Positions 12,373 to 23,760 of a DNA stretch of 64,000 nucleotides are shown in pieces; positions within the stretch are counted from its first letter, which is position 1, and each line of letters starts with the position of its first letter. The DNA lies in NCBI RefSeq assembly GCF_933775445.1, contig NW_026089524.1, positions 62,001-126,000 of the forward strand, written 5' to 3'. This DNA is from Argentina anserina (lineage: Eukaryota > Streptophyta > Magnoliopsida > Rosales > Rosaceae). The notes beneath the pieces are model-generated. The model did not search any database. It saw only the letters and a list, made by a program, of their open reading frames with translations, and was not told the DNA's origin. The position numbers and the translations under genes are program-made.

Positions 12373-12562
12373 GTTTCTATTGAATTTGAGAGTTTTACAA
12401 GTGTGGGAGTGTGTTTCTTTCAAACTGAGTATCTTTACATCGTTTGCGTATCTTTACTATTCCAATTGTGTATCTTAACATCGTTTGCGTATCTTTACTA
12501 TTCCAATTGTGTATCTTTTCATTTCACGTTTGAATATCTTTCTGTCAGGCTTTCTGATGCTA
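12373..12562. repeat. Monomer with 41-bp duplication, cttaacatcg type
   Basis: This 190-bp monomer carries the 41-bp duplication, but the junction reads gtatcttaacatcg, not gtatctttacatcg. The same junction base appears at 22684-22873, 23285-23474 and 24631-24820, so these four descend from one expanded monomer that was later spread by block duplication. It also shows ttttacaag and ttcatttcacgtttgaatatc. Confidence 0.88.
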
Positions 12563-13490
12563 GTTTCTATTGAATTTGAGAGTTTTGCAAGTGTGGGAGT
12601 GTGTTTCTTTCAAACTGAGTATCTTTATATCGTTTGCGTATCTTTATTATTCCAATTGTGTATCTTTTCAATTCTCGTTTCAGTATCTTTCTGATGCTAG
12701 TTTTTATTGAATTTGAGAGTTTTGCAAGTGTTGGAGTGTGTTTCTTTCAAACTGAGTATCTTTACATCGTTTGCGTATCTTTACTATTCCAATTGTGTGT
12801 CTTTTCAATTCTCGTTTGAGTATCTTTCTGTCAGGCTTTCTGATGCTAGTTTCTATTGAATTTGAGAGTTTTGCAAGTGTGGGAGTGTGTTTCTTTCAAA
12901 CTGAGTATCTTTACATCGTTTGCGTATCTTTACTATTCCAATTGTGTATCTTTTCAATTCTCGTTTGACTATCTTTCTGAACGGCTTTCTGATGCGAGTT
13001 TCTATTGAATTTGAGACTTTTGCAAGTGTTGGAGTGTGTTTCTTTCAAACTGAGTATCTTTACATCGTTTGCGTATCTTTACTATTCCAATTGTGTATCT
13101 TTTCAATTCTTGTTTGAGTATCTTTCTGATGCGAGTTTCTATTGAATTTGAGAGTTTTGCAAGTGTTGGAGTGTGTTTCTTTCAAACTGAGTATCTTTAC
13201 ATCGTTTGCGTATCTTTACTATTCCAATTGTGTATCTTTTCAATTCTCGTTTGAGTATCTTTCTGTAAGGCTTTCTGATGCGAGTTTCTATTGAATTTGA
13301 GACTTTTGCAAGTGTTGGAGTGTGTTTCTTTCAAACTGAGTATCTTTACATCGTTTGCGTATCTTTACTATTCCAATTGTGTATCTTTTCAATTCTCGTT
13401 TGAGTATCTTTCTGATGCGAGTTTCTATTGAATTTGAGAGTTTTGCAAGTGTTGGAGTGTGTTTCTTTCAAACTGAGTATCTTTACATCG
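12490..13490. repeat. About 1-kb block recurring at 15523-16523 (offset 3033 bp)
   Basis: Monomers at 12563, 12700, 12849, 12998, 13135 and 13284 correspond in length and in most variants to those at 15596, 15733, 15882, 16031, 16168 and 16317. The shared entry point is ttcatttcacgtttgaatatc. Differences include gtgtgtctttt here against gtgtatctttt there in the second monomer, and gagagttttg here against gagagctttg there in the third. The copies are therefore older or partly converted. Boundaries are approximate. Confidence 0.7.
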
Positions 13491-13569
13491 TTTGCGTATC
13501 TTTACTATTCCAATTGTGTATCTTTTCAATTCTCGTTTGAGTATCTTTCTGTCAGGCTTTCTGATGCTA

Positions 13570-13718
13570 GTTTCTATTGAATTTGAGAGTTTTGCAAGTG
13601 TGGGAGTGTGTTTCTTTCAAACTGAGTATCTTTACATCGTTTGCGTATCTTTACTATTCCAATTGTGTATCTTTTCAATTCTCGTTTGAGTATCTTTCTG
13701 AACGGCTTTCTGATGCGA
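13570..13718 (+). repeat. Representative long monomer (149 bp)
   Basis: This copy is close to the consensus of the long form. It holds four GTATCTTT cores, 19, 22 and 23 bp apart, in its right half. The tail reads ctttctgaacgg followed by ctttctgatgcga. Its composition is about 65% A+T, with T more than twice as frequent as A. It carries one MfeI site (CAATTG, within ccaattgtg) and five CpG dinucleotides. The long form occurs with three alternative tails, aacgg, gtaagg and gtcagg. These tails go with different bases after gatgc (usually cgag for aacgg and gtaagg, ctag for gtcagg), which defines subfamilies. Confidence 0.95.
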
Positions 13719-13855
13719 GTTTCTATTGAATTTGAGAGTTTTGCAAGTGTGGGAGTGTGTTTCTTTCAAACTGAGTATCTTTACATCGTTTGCGTATCTT
13801 TACTATTCCAATTGTGTATCTTTTCAATTCTCGTTTGAGTATCTTTCTGATGCGA
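13719..13855 (+). repeat. Representative short monomer (137 bp)
   Basis: The short form is identical in plan to the long form but lacks 12 bp in its tail, so gagtatctttctg runs directly into atgcgag. The missing 12 bp are one copy of ctttctg plus the five bases that separate two ctttctg direct repeats in the long form. This is what a slippage or recombination deletion between those 7-bp repeats would leave. Short monomers are scattered through all domains and occupy fixed slots within each higher-order unit. Confidence 0.95.
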
Positions 13856-15881
13856 GTTTCTATTGAATTTGAGAGTTTTGCAAGTGTTGGAGTGTGTTTC
13901 TTTCAAACTGAGTATTTTTACATCGTTTGCGTATCTTTACTATTCCAATTGTGTATCTTTTCAATTCTCGTTTGAGTATCTTTCTGTCAGGCTTTCTGAT
14001 GCTAGTTTCCATTGAATTTGAGAGTTTTGCAAGTGTGGGAGTGTGTTTCTTTCAAACTGAGTATCTTTATATCGTTTGCGTATCTTTATTATTCCAATTG
14101 TGTATCTTTTCAATTCTCGTTTCAGTATCTTTCTGATGCTAGTTTTTATTGAATTTGAGAGTTTTGCAAGTGTTGGAGTGTGTTTCTTTCAAACTGAGTA
14201 TCTTTACATCGTTTGCGTATCTTTACTATTCCAATTGTGTATCTTTTCAATTCTCGTTTGAGTATCTTTCTGAACGGCTTTCTGATGCGAGTTTCTATTG
14301 AATTTGAGAGTTTTGCAAGTGTGGGAGTGTGTTTCTTTCAAACTGAGTATCTTTACATCGTTTGCGTATCTTTACTATTCCAATTGTGTATCTTTTCAAT
14401 TCTCGTTTGAGTATCTTTCTGTCAGGCTTTCTGATGCTAGTTTCTATTGAATTTGAGAGTTTTGCAAGTGTGGGAGTGTGTTTCTTTCAAACTGAGTATC
14501 TTTACATCGTTTGCGTATCTTTACTATTCCAATTGTGTATCTTTTTAATTCTCGTTTGACTATCTTTCTGAACGGCTTTCTGATGCGAGTTTCTATTGAA
14601 TTTGAGACTTTTGCAAGTGTTGGAGTGTGTTTCTTTCAAACTGAGTATCTTTACATCGTTTGCGTATCTTTACTATTCCAATTGTGTATCTTTTCAATTC
14701 TCGTTTGAGTATCTTTCTGATGCGAGTTTCTATTGAATTTGAGAGTTTTGCAAGTGTGGGAGTGTGTTTCTTTCAAACTGAGTATCTTTATATCGTTTGC
14801 GTATCTTTATTATTCCAATTGTGTATCTTTTCAATTCTCGTTTGAGTATCTTTCTGATGCGAGTTTCTATTGAATTTGAGAGTTTTGCAAGTGTGGGAGT
14901 GTGTTTCTTTCAAACTGAGTATCTTTACATCGTTTGCGTATCTTTACTATTCCAATTGTGTGTCTTTTCAATTCTCGTTTGAGTATCTTTCTGTCAGGCT
15001 TTCTGATGCTAGTTTCTATTGAATTTGAGAGTTTTGCAAGTGTTGGAGTGTGTTTCTTTCAAACTGAGTATCTTTACATCGTTTGCGTATCTTTACTATT
15101 CCAATTGTGTATCTTTTCAATTCTCGTTTGAGTATCTTTCTGTCAGGCTTTCTGATGCTAGTTTCTATTGAATTTGAGAGTTTTGCAAGTGTGGAAGTGT
15201 GTTTCTTTCAAAATGAGTATCTTTATATCGTTTGCGTATCTTTATTATTCCAATTGTGTATCTTTTCAATTCTCGTTTCAGTATCTTTCTGATGCTAGTT
15301 TTTATTGAATTTGAGAGTTTTGCAAGTGTTGGAGTGTGTTTCTTTCAAACTGAGTATCTTTACATCGTTTGCGTATCTTTACTATTCCAATTGTGTGTCT
15401 TTTCGATTCTCGTTTGAGTATCTTTCTGTCAGGCTTTCTGATGCTAGTTTCTATTGAATTTGAGAGTTTTGGAAGTGTGGGAGTGTGTTTCTTTCAAACT
15501 GAGTATCTTTACATCGTTTGCGTATCTTTACTATTCCAATTGTGTATCTTTTCATTTCACGTTTGAATATCTTTCTGTCAGGCTTTCTGATGCTAGTTTC
15601 TATTGAATTTGAGAGTTTTGCAAGTGTGGGAGTGTGTTTCTTTCAAACTGAGTATCTTTATATCATTTGCGTATCTTTATTATTCCAATTGTGTATCTTT
15701 TCAATTCTCGTTTCAGTATCTTTCTGATGCTAGTTTTTATTGAATTTGAGAGTTTTGCAAGTGTTGGAGTGTGTTTCTTTCAAACTGAGTATCTTTACAT
15801 CGTTTGCGTATCTTTACTATTCCAATTGTGTATCTTTTCAATTCTCGTTTGAGTATCTTTCTGTCAGGCTTTCTGATGCTA

Positions 15882-17948
15882 GTTTCTATTGAATTTGAGA
15901 GCTTTGCAAGTGTCGGAGTGTGTTTCTTTCAAACTGAGTATCTTTACATCGTTTGCGTATCTTTACTATTCCAATTGTGTATCTTTTCAATTCTCGTTTG
16001 ACTATCTTTCTGAACGGCTTTCTGATGCGAGTTTCTATTGAATTTGAGACTTTTGCAAGTGTTGGAGTGTGTTTCTTTCAAACTGAGTATCTTTACATCG
16101 TTTGCGTATCTTTACTATTCCAATTGTGTATCTTTTCAATTCTCGTTTGAGTATCTTTCTGATGCGAGTTTCTATTGAATTTGAGAGTTTTGCAAGTGTT
16201 GGAGTGTGTTTCTTTCAAACTGAGTATCTTTACATCGTTTGCGTATCTTTACTATTCCAATTGTGTATCTTTTCAATTCTCGTTTGAGTTTCTTTCTGTA
16301 AGGCTTTCTGATGCGAGTTTCTATTGAATTTGAGACTTTTGCAAGTGTTGGAGTGTGTTTCTTTCAAACTGAGTATCTTTACATCGTTTGCGTATCTTTA
16401 CTATTCCAATTGTGTATCTTTTCAATTCTCGTTTGAGTATCTTTCTGATGCGAGTTTCTATTGAATTTGAGAGTTTTGCAAGTGTTGGAGTGTGTTTCTT
16501 TCAAACTGAGTATCTTTACATCGTTTGTGTATCTTTACTATTCCAATTGTGTATCTTTTCAAGTCTCGTTTGACTATCTTTCTGAACGGCTTTCTGATGC
16601 GAGTTTCTATTGAATTTGAGAGTTTTGCAAGTGTGGGAGTGTGTTTCTTTCAAACTGAGTATCTTTACATCGTTTGCATATCTTTACTATTACAATTGTG
16701 TATCTTTTCAATTCTCGTTTGAGTATCTTTCTGTCAGGCTTTCTGATGCTAGTTTCTATTGAATTTGAGAGTTTTGCAAGTGTGGGAGTGTGTTTCTTTC
16801 AAACTTAGTATCTTTACATCGTTTGTGTATCTTTACTATTCCAATTGTGTATCTTTTCAATTCTCGTTTGAGTATCTTTCTGATGCGAGTTTCTATTGAA
16901 TTTGAGAGTTTTGCAAGTGTTGGAGTGTGTTTCTTTCAAACTGAGTATCTTTACATCGTTTGTGTATCTTTACTATTCCAATTGTGTATCTTTTCAATTC
17001 TCGTTTGAGTATCTTTCTGATGCGAGTTTCTATTGAATTTGAGAGTTTTCCAAGTGTGGGAGTGTGTTTCTTTCAAACTGAGTATCTTTACATCGTTTGC
17101 GTATCTTTACTATTCCAATTGTGTATCTTTACATCGTTTGCGTATCTTTACTATTCCAATTGTGTATCTTTTCATTTCTCGTTTGAGTATCTTTCTGTAA
17201 GGCTTTCTGATGAGAGTTTCTATTGAATTTGAGAGTTTTGCAAGTGTGGGAGTGTGTTTCTTTCAAACTGAGTATCTTTACATCGTTTGCGTATCTTTAC
17301 TATTCCAATTGTGTGTCTTTTCAATTCTCGTTTGAGTATCTTTCTGTCAGGCTTTCTGATGCTAGTTTCTATTGAATTTGAGAGTGTTGCAAGTGTTGGA
17401 GTGTGTTTCTTTCAAACTGAGTATCTTTACATCGTTTGCGTATCTTTACTATTCCAATTGTGTATCTTTTCAATTCTCGTTTGAGTATCTTTCTGTAAGG
17501 CTTTCTGATGCGAGTTTCTATTGAATTTGAGACTTTTGCAAGTGTTGGAGTGTGTTTCTTTCAAACTGAGTATCTTTACATCGTTTGCGTATCTTTACTA
17601 TTCCAATTGTGTATCTTTTCAATTCTCGTTTCAGTATCTTTCTGATGCTAGTTTCTATTGAATTTGAGAGTTTTGCAAGTGTGGGAGTGTGTTTCTTTCA
17701 AACTGAGTATCTTTACATCGTTTGCGTATCTTTATTATTCCAATTGTGTATATTTTCAATTCTCGTTTGAGTATCTTTCTGAACGGCTTTCTGATGCGAG
17801 TTTCTATTGAATTTGAGAGTTTTGCAAGTGTGGGAGTGTGTTTCTTTCAAACTGAGTATCTTTACATCGTTGGCGTATCTTTACTATTCCAATTGTGTGT
17901 CTTTTCAATTCTCGTTTGAGTATCTTTCTGTCAGGCTTTCTGATGCTA
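15882..17948. repeat. 2067-bp block, copy 1, containing a 1197-bp unit
   Basis: Monomers from 15882 to about 17620 match those from 17949 to about 19687 at offset 2067. The block is made of three monomers (447 less 12 bp, i.e. 149, 137 and 149), a complete 1197-bp unit (16317-17513), and part of a six-monomer 870-bp stretch (17514-18383). The match fails where 17514 has cgtttcagtatc and the partner has cgtttgagtatc. Confidence 0.78.
16317..17513. repeat. 1197-bp eight-monomer unit, isolated copy
   Basis: The monomer lengths are 137, 149, 149, 137, 137, 190, 149 and 149. Markers in order are gagacttttg, caagtctcgtttgactatc, tttgcatatc, tttcaaacttagtatc, tttgtgtatc, ttttccaag with the 41-bp duplication (17026-17215), gatgagagtttc with gtgtgtctttt, and gagagtgttgcaag. 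This copy has attacaattg at about 16690. It is separated by 870 bp from the three tandem copies that follow. Confidence 0.88.
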
Positions 17949-18383
17949 GTTTCTATTGAATTTGAGAGTTTTGCAAGTGTGGGAGTGTGTTTCTTTCAAA
18001 CTGAGTATCTTTACATCGTTTGCGTATCTTTACTATTCCAATTGTGTATCTTTTCAATTCTCGTTTGACTATCTTTCTGAACGGCTTTCTGATGCGAGTT
18101 TCTATTGAATTTGAGACTTTTGCAAGTGTTGGAGTGTGTTTCTTTCAAACTGAGTATCTTTACATCGTTTGCGTATCTTTACTATTCCAATTGTGTATCT
18201 TTTCAATTCTCGTTTGAGTATCTTTCTGATGCGAGTTTCTATTGAATTTGAGAGTTTTGCAAGTGTTGGAGTGTGTTTCTTTCAAACTGAGTATCTTTAC
18301 ATCGTTTGCGTATCTTTACTATTCCAATTGTGTATCTTTTCAATTCTCGTTTGAGTTTCTTTCTGTAAGGCTTTCTGATGCGA
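17514..18383. repeat. Six-monomer 870-bp spacer stretch between 1197-bp units
   Basis: The monomers are 137, 149, 149, 149, 137 and 149 bp. It includes cgtttcagtatc, tgtgtatattttc and a cgttggcgtatc/gtgtgtctttt monomer. The first part resembles 8890-9325 of the 2053-bp unit. It ends with a cgtttgagtttctttctg monomer, the same type that closes the 1197-bp units. Confidence 0.75.
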
Positions 18384-19580
18384 GTTTCTATTGAATTTGA
18401 GACTTTTGCAAGTGTTGGAGTGTGTTTCTTTCAAACTGAGTATCTTTACATCGTTTGCGTATCTTTACTATTCCAATTGTTTATCTTTTCAATTCTCGTT
18501 TGAGTATCTTTCTGATGCGAGTTTCGATTGAATTTGAGAGTTTTGCAAGTGTTGGAGTGTGTTTCTTTCAAACTGAGTATCTTTACATCGTTTGTGTATC
18601 TTTACTATTCCAATTGTGTATCTTTTCAAGTCTCGTTTGACTATCTTTCTGAACGGCTTTCTGATGCGAGTTTCTATTGAATTTGAGAGTTTTGCAAGTG
18701 TGGGAGTGTGTTTCTTTCAAACTGAGTATCTTTACATCGTTTGCGTATCTTTACTATTCCAATTGTGTATCTTTTCAATTCTCGTTTGAGTATCTTTCTG
18801 TCAGGCTTTCTGATGCTAGTTTCTATTGAATTTGAGAGTTTTGCAAGTGTGGGAGTGTGTTTCTTTCAAACTTAGTATCTTTACATCGTTTGTGTATCTT
18901 TACTATTCCAATTGTGTATCTTTTCAATTCTCGTTTGAGTATCTTTCTGATGCGAGTTTCTATTGAATTTGAGAGTTTTGCAAGTGTTGGAGTGTGTTTC
19001 TTTCAAACTGAGTATCTTTACATCGTTTGCGTATCTTTACTATTCCAATTGTGTATCTTTTCAATTCTCGTTTGAGTATCTTTCTGATGCGAGTTTCTAT
19101 TGAATTTGAGAGTTTTCCAAGTGTGGGAGTGTGTTTCTTTCAAACTGAGTATCTTTACATCGTTTGCGTATCTTTACTATTCCAATTGTGTATCTTTACA
19201 TCGTTTGCGTATCTTTACTATTCCAATTGTGTATCTTTTCATTTCTCGTTTGAGTATCTTTCTGTAAGGCTTTCTGATGAGAGTTTCTATTGAATTTGAG
19301 AGTTTTGCAAGTGTGGGAGTGTGTTTCTTTCAAACTGAGTATCTTTACATCGTTTGCGTATCTTTACTATTCCAATTGTGTATCTTTTCAATTCTCGTTT
19401 GAGTATCTTTCTGTCAGGCTTTCTGATGCTAGTTTCTATTGAATTTGAGAGTGTTGCAAGTGTTGGAGTGTGTTTCTTTCAAACTGAGTATCTTTACATC
19501 GTTTGCGTATCTTTACTATTCCAATTGTGTATCTTTTCAATTCTCGTTTGAGTTTCTTTCTGTAAGGCTTTCTGATGCGA
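18384..19580. repeat. 1197-bp unit, tandem copy 1 of 3
   Basis: It has the eight-monomer order of 16317-17513 and abuts the next copy directly. Private differences in this copy include caattgtttatctttt near 18480, gtttcgattg near 18520, and tttgcgtatc where other copies have tttgcatatc or tttgtgtatc. The 41-bp expanded monomer is 19093-19282. Confidence 0.9.
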
Positions 19581-20777
19581 GTTTCTATTGAATTTGAGAC
19601 TTTTGCAAGTGTTGGAGTGTGTTTCTTTCAAACTGAGTATCTTTACATCGTTTGCGTATCTTTACTATTCCAATTGTGTATCTTTTCAATTCTCGTTTGA
19701 GTATCTTTCTGATGCGAGTTTCTATTGAATTTGAGAGTTTTGCAAGTGTTGGAGTGTGTTTCTTTCAAACTGAGTATCTTTACATCGTTTGTGTATCTTT
19801 ACTATTCCAATTGTGTATCTTTTCAAGTCTCGTTTGACTATCTTTCTGAACGGCTTTCTGATGCGAGTTTCTATTGAATTTGAGAGTTTTGCAAGTGTGG
19901 GAGTGTGTTTCTTTCAAACTGAGTATCTTTACATCGTTTGCATATCTTTACTATTCCAATTGTGTATCTTTTCAATTCTCGTTTGAGTATCTTTCTGTCA
20001 GGCTTTCTGATGCTAGTTTCTATTGAATTTGAGAGTTTTGCAAGTGTGGGAGTGTGTTTCTTTCAAACTTAGTATCTTTACATCGTTTGTGTATCTTTAC
20101 TATTCCAATTGTGTATCTTTTCAATTCTCGTTTGAGTATCTTTCTGATGCGAGTTTCTATTGAATTTGAGAGTTTTGCAAGTGTTGGAGTGTGTTTCTTT
20201 CAAACTGAGTATCTTTACATCGTTTGTGTATCTTTACTATTCCAATTGTGTATCTTTTCAATTCTCGTTTGAGTATCTTTCTGATGCGAGTTTCTATTGA
20301 ATTTGAGAGTTTTCCAAGTGTGGGAGTGTGTTTCTTTCAAACTGAGTATCTTTACATCGTTTGCGTATCTTTACTATTCCAATTGTGTATCTTTACATCG
20401 TTTGCGTATCTTTACTATTCCAATTGTGTATCTTTTCATTTCTCGTTTGAGTATCTTTCTGTAAGGCTTTCTGATGAGAGTTTCTATTGAATTTGAGAGT
20501 TTTGCAAGTGTGGGAGTGTGTTTCTTTCAAACTGAGTATCTTTACATCGTTTGCGTATCTTTACTATTCCAATTGTGTGTCTTTTCAATTCTCGTTTGAG
20601 TATCTTTCTGTCAGGCTTTCTGATGCTAGTTTCTATTGAATTTGAGAGTGTTGCAAGTGTTGGAGTGTGTTTCTTTCAAACTGAGTATCTTTACATCGTT
20701 TGCGTATCTTTACTATTCCAATTGTGTATCTTTTCAATTCTCGTTTGAGTTTCTTTCTGTAAGGCTTTCTGATGCGA
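19581..20777. repeat. 1197-bp unit, tandem copy 2 of 3
   Basis: Monomer starts at 19581, 19718, 19867, 20016, 20153, 20290, 20480 and 20629 give lengths 137, 149, 149, 137, 137, 190, 149 and 149. This is the best reference copy of the unit. It shares the tttcaaacttagtatc and gagagtgttgcaag variants with its neighbours on both sides. Confidence 0.92.
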
Positions 20778-21974
20778 GTTTCTATTGAATTTGAGACTTT
20801 TGCAAGTGTTGGAGTGTGTTTCTTTCAAACTGAGTATCTTTACATCGTTTGCGTATCTTTACTATTCCAATTGTGTATCTTTTCAATTCTCGTTTGAGTA
20901 TCTTTCTGATGCGAGTTTCTATTGAATTTGAGAGTTTTGCAAGTGTTGGAGTGTGTTTCTTTCAAACTGAGTATCTTTACATCGTTTGTGTATCTTTACT
21001 ATTCCAATTGTGTATCTTTTCAAGTCTCGTTTGACTATCTTTCTGAACGGCTTTCTGATGCGAGTTTCTATTGAATTTGAGAGTTTTGCAAGTGTGGGAG
21101 TGTGTTTCTTTCAAACTGAGTATCTTTACATCGTTTGCATATCTTTACTATTCCAATTGTGTATCTTTTCAATTCTCGTTTGAGTATCTTTCTGTCAGGC
21201 TTTCTGATGCTAGTTTCTATTGAATTTGAGAGTTTTGCAAGTGTAGGAGTGTGTTTCTTTCAAACTTAGTATCTTTACATCGTTTGTGTATCTTTACTAT
21301 TCCAATTGTGTATCTTTTCAATTCTCGTTTGAGTATCTTTCTGATGCGAGTTTCTATTGAATTTGAGAGTTTTGCAAGTGTTGGAGTGTGTTTCTTTCAA
21401 ACTGAGTATCTTTACATCGTTTGTGTATCTTTACTATTCCAATTGTGTATCTTTTCAATTCTCGTTTGAGTATCTTTCTGATGCGAGTTTCTATTGAATT
21501 TGAGAGTTTTCCAAGTGTGGGAGTGTGTTTTTTTCAAACTGAGTATCTTTACATCGTTTGCGTATCTTTACTATTCCAATTGTGTATCTTTACATCGTTT
21601 GCGTATCTTTACTATTCCAATTGTGTATCTTTTCATTTCTCGTTTGAGTATCTTTCTGTAAGGCTTTCTGATGAGAGTTTCTATTGAATTTGAGAGTTTT
21701 GCAAGTGTGGGAGTGTGTTTCTTTCAAACTGAGTATCTTTACATCGTTTGCGTATCTTTACTATTCCAATTGTGTGTCTTTTCAATTCTCGTTTGAGTAT
21801 CTTTCTGTCAGGCTTTCTGATGCTAGTTTCTATTGAATTTGAGAGTGTTGCAAGTGTTGGAGTGTGTTTCTTTCAAACTGAGTATCTTTACATCGTTTGC
21901 GTATCTTTACTATTCCAATTGTGTATCTTTTCAATTCTCGTTTGAGTATCTTTCTGTAAGGCTTTCTGATGCGA
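20778..21974. repeat. 1197-bp unit, tandem copy 3 of 3
   Basis: It matches 19581-20777 at offset 1197 with few differences: gtgtaggagtg near 21245, gtgtgtttttttc near 21530, and a final gagtatctttctg in place of gagtttctttctg. From 21975 the order changes to the block shared with 11664-12700. Confidence 0.92.
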
Positions 21975-23011
21975 GTTTCTATTGAATTTGAGACTTTTGC
22001 AAGTGTTGGAGTGTGTTTCTTTCAAACTGAGTATCTTTACATCGTTTGCGTATCTTTACTATTCCAACTGTGTATCTTTTCAATTCTCGTTTCAGTATCT
22101 TTCTGATGCTAGTTTCTATTGAATTTGAGAGTTTTGCAAGTGTGGGAGTGTGTTTCTTTCAAACTGAGTATCTTTACATCGTTTGCGTATCTTTACTATT
22201 CCAATTGTGTATATTTTCAATTCTCGTTTGAGTATCTTTCTGAACGGCTTTCTGATGCGAGTTTCTATTGAATTTGAGAGTTTTGCAAGTGTGGGAGTGT
22301 GTTTCTTTCAAACTGAGTATCTTTACATCGTTTGCGTATCTTTACTATTCCAATTGTGTATCTTTTCAATTCTCGTTTGAGTATCTTTCTGTCAGGCTTT
22401 CTGATGCTAGTTTCTATTGAATTTGAGAGTTTTGCAAGTGTGGGAGTGTGTTTCTTTCAAACTGAGTATCTTTACATCGTTTGTGTATCTTTACTATTCC
22501 AATTGTGTATCTTTTCAATTCTCGTTTGAGTATCTTTCTGATGCGAGTTTCTATTAAATTTGAGAGTTTTGCAAGTGTTGGAGTGTGTTTCTTTCAAACT
22601 GAGTATCTTTACATCGTTTGTGTATCTTTACTATTCCAATTGTGTATCTTTTCAATTCTCGTTTGAGTATCTTTCTGATGCGAGTTTCTATTGAATTTGA
22701 GAGTTTTACAAGTGTGGGAGTGTGTTTCTTTCAAACTGAGTATCTTTACATCGTTTTAGTATCTTTACTATTCCAATTGTGTATCTTAACATCGTTTGCG
22801 TATCTTTACTATTCCAATTGTGTATCTTTTCATTTCACGTTTGAATATCTTTCTGTCAGGCTTTCTGATGCTAGTTTCTATTGAATTTGAGAGTTTTGCA
22901 AGTGTGGGAGTGTGTTTCTTTCAAACTGAGTATCTTTATATCGTTTGCGTATCTTTATTATTCCAATTGTGTATCTTTTCAATTCTCGTTTCAGTATCTT
23001 TCTGATGCTAG
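21975..23011. repeat. Block shared with 11664-12700 (offset 10311 bp)
   Basis: Monomer starts at 21975, 22112, 22261, 22410, 22547, 22684 and 22874 reproduce those from 11664 to 12563. They share ccaactgtg, cgtttcagtatc, attaaatttgag, and the ttttacaag monomer with the cttaacatcg duplication. A local oddity at about 22755 is catcgttttagtatc in place of catcgtttgcgtatc. The two copies are separated by 10.3 kb of other B-type blocks. Confidence 0.82.
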
Positions 23012-23760
23012 TTTTTATTGAATTTGAGAGTTTTGCAAGTGTGGGAGTGTGTTTCTTTCAAACTGAGTATCTTTATATCGTTTGCGTATCTTTATTATTC
23101 CAATTGTGTATCTTTTCAATTCTCGTTTGAGTATCTTTCTGATGCGAGTTTCTATTAAATTTGAGAGTTTTGCAAGTGTTGGAGTGTGTTTCTTTCAAAC
23201 TGAGTATCTTTACATCGTTTGTGTATCTTTACTATTCCAATTGTGTATCTTTTCAATTCTCGTTTGAGTATCTTTCTGATGCGAGTTTCTATTGAATTTG
23301 AGAGTTTTGCAAGTGTGGGAGTGTGTTTCTTTCAAACTGAGTATCTTTACATCGTTTGCGTATCTTTACTATTCCAATTGTGTATCTTAACATCGTTTGC
23401 GTATCTTTACTATTCCAATTGTGTATCTTTTCATTTCACGTTTGAATATCTTTCTGTCAGGCTTTCTGATGCTAGTTTCTATTGAATTTGAGAGTTTTGC
23501 AAGTGTGGGAGTGTGTTTCTTTCAAACTGAGTATCTTTATATCGTTTGCGTATCTTTATTATTCCAATTGTGTATCTTTTCAATTCTCGTTTCAGTATCT
23601 TTCTGATGCTAGTTTTTATTGAATTGAGAGTTTTGCAAGTGTTGGAGTGTGTTTCTTTCAAACTGAGTATCTTTACATCGTTTGCGTATCTTTACTATTC
23701 CAATTGTGTGTCTTTTCAATTCTCGTTTGAGTATCTTTGTTGGACGGTTTTCTGATGCTA
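22547..23760. repeat. 601-bp four-monomer unit in two tandem copies
   Basis: Copy 1 is 22547-23147 (137, 190, 137, 137) and copy 2 starts at 23148 (137, 190, 137, then a 149-bp form). Both hold the cttaacatcg expanded monomer and a tttttattg short monomer. Copy 2 ends in an unusual monomer (23612-23760) with gaattgagag (one T lost) and gtatctttgttggacgg (one base gained and two changed), so its net length is unchanged. Confidence 0.82.

Larger units (their letters stand above)
13421..15881. repeat. Domain B stretch of mixed long and short monomers
   Basis: Seventeen monomers without a clean tandem higher-order period. The motif of a ctag short monomer with a tttttattg neighbour recurs at 14005, 15161 and 15596 (with cgtttcagtatc), and gagacttttg monomers recur at 14589 and 16031. 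It looks like a patchwork of pieces of the neighbouring blocks. I see nothing other than satellite here. Confidence 0.8.
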
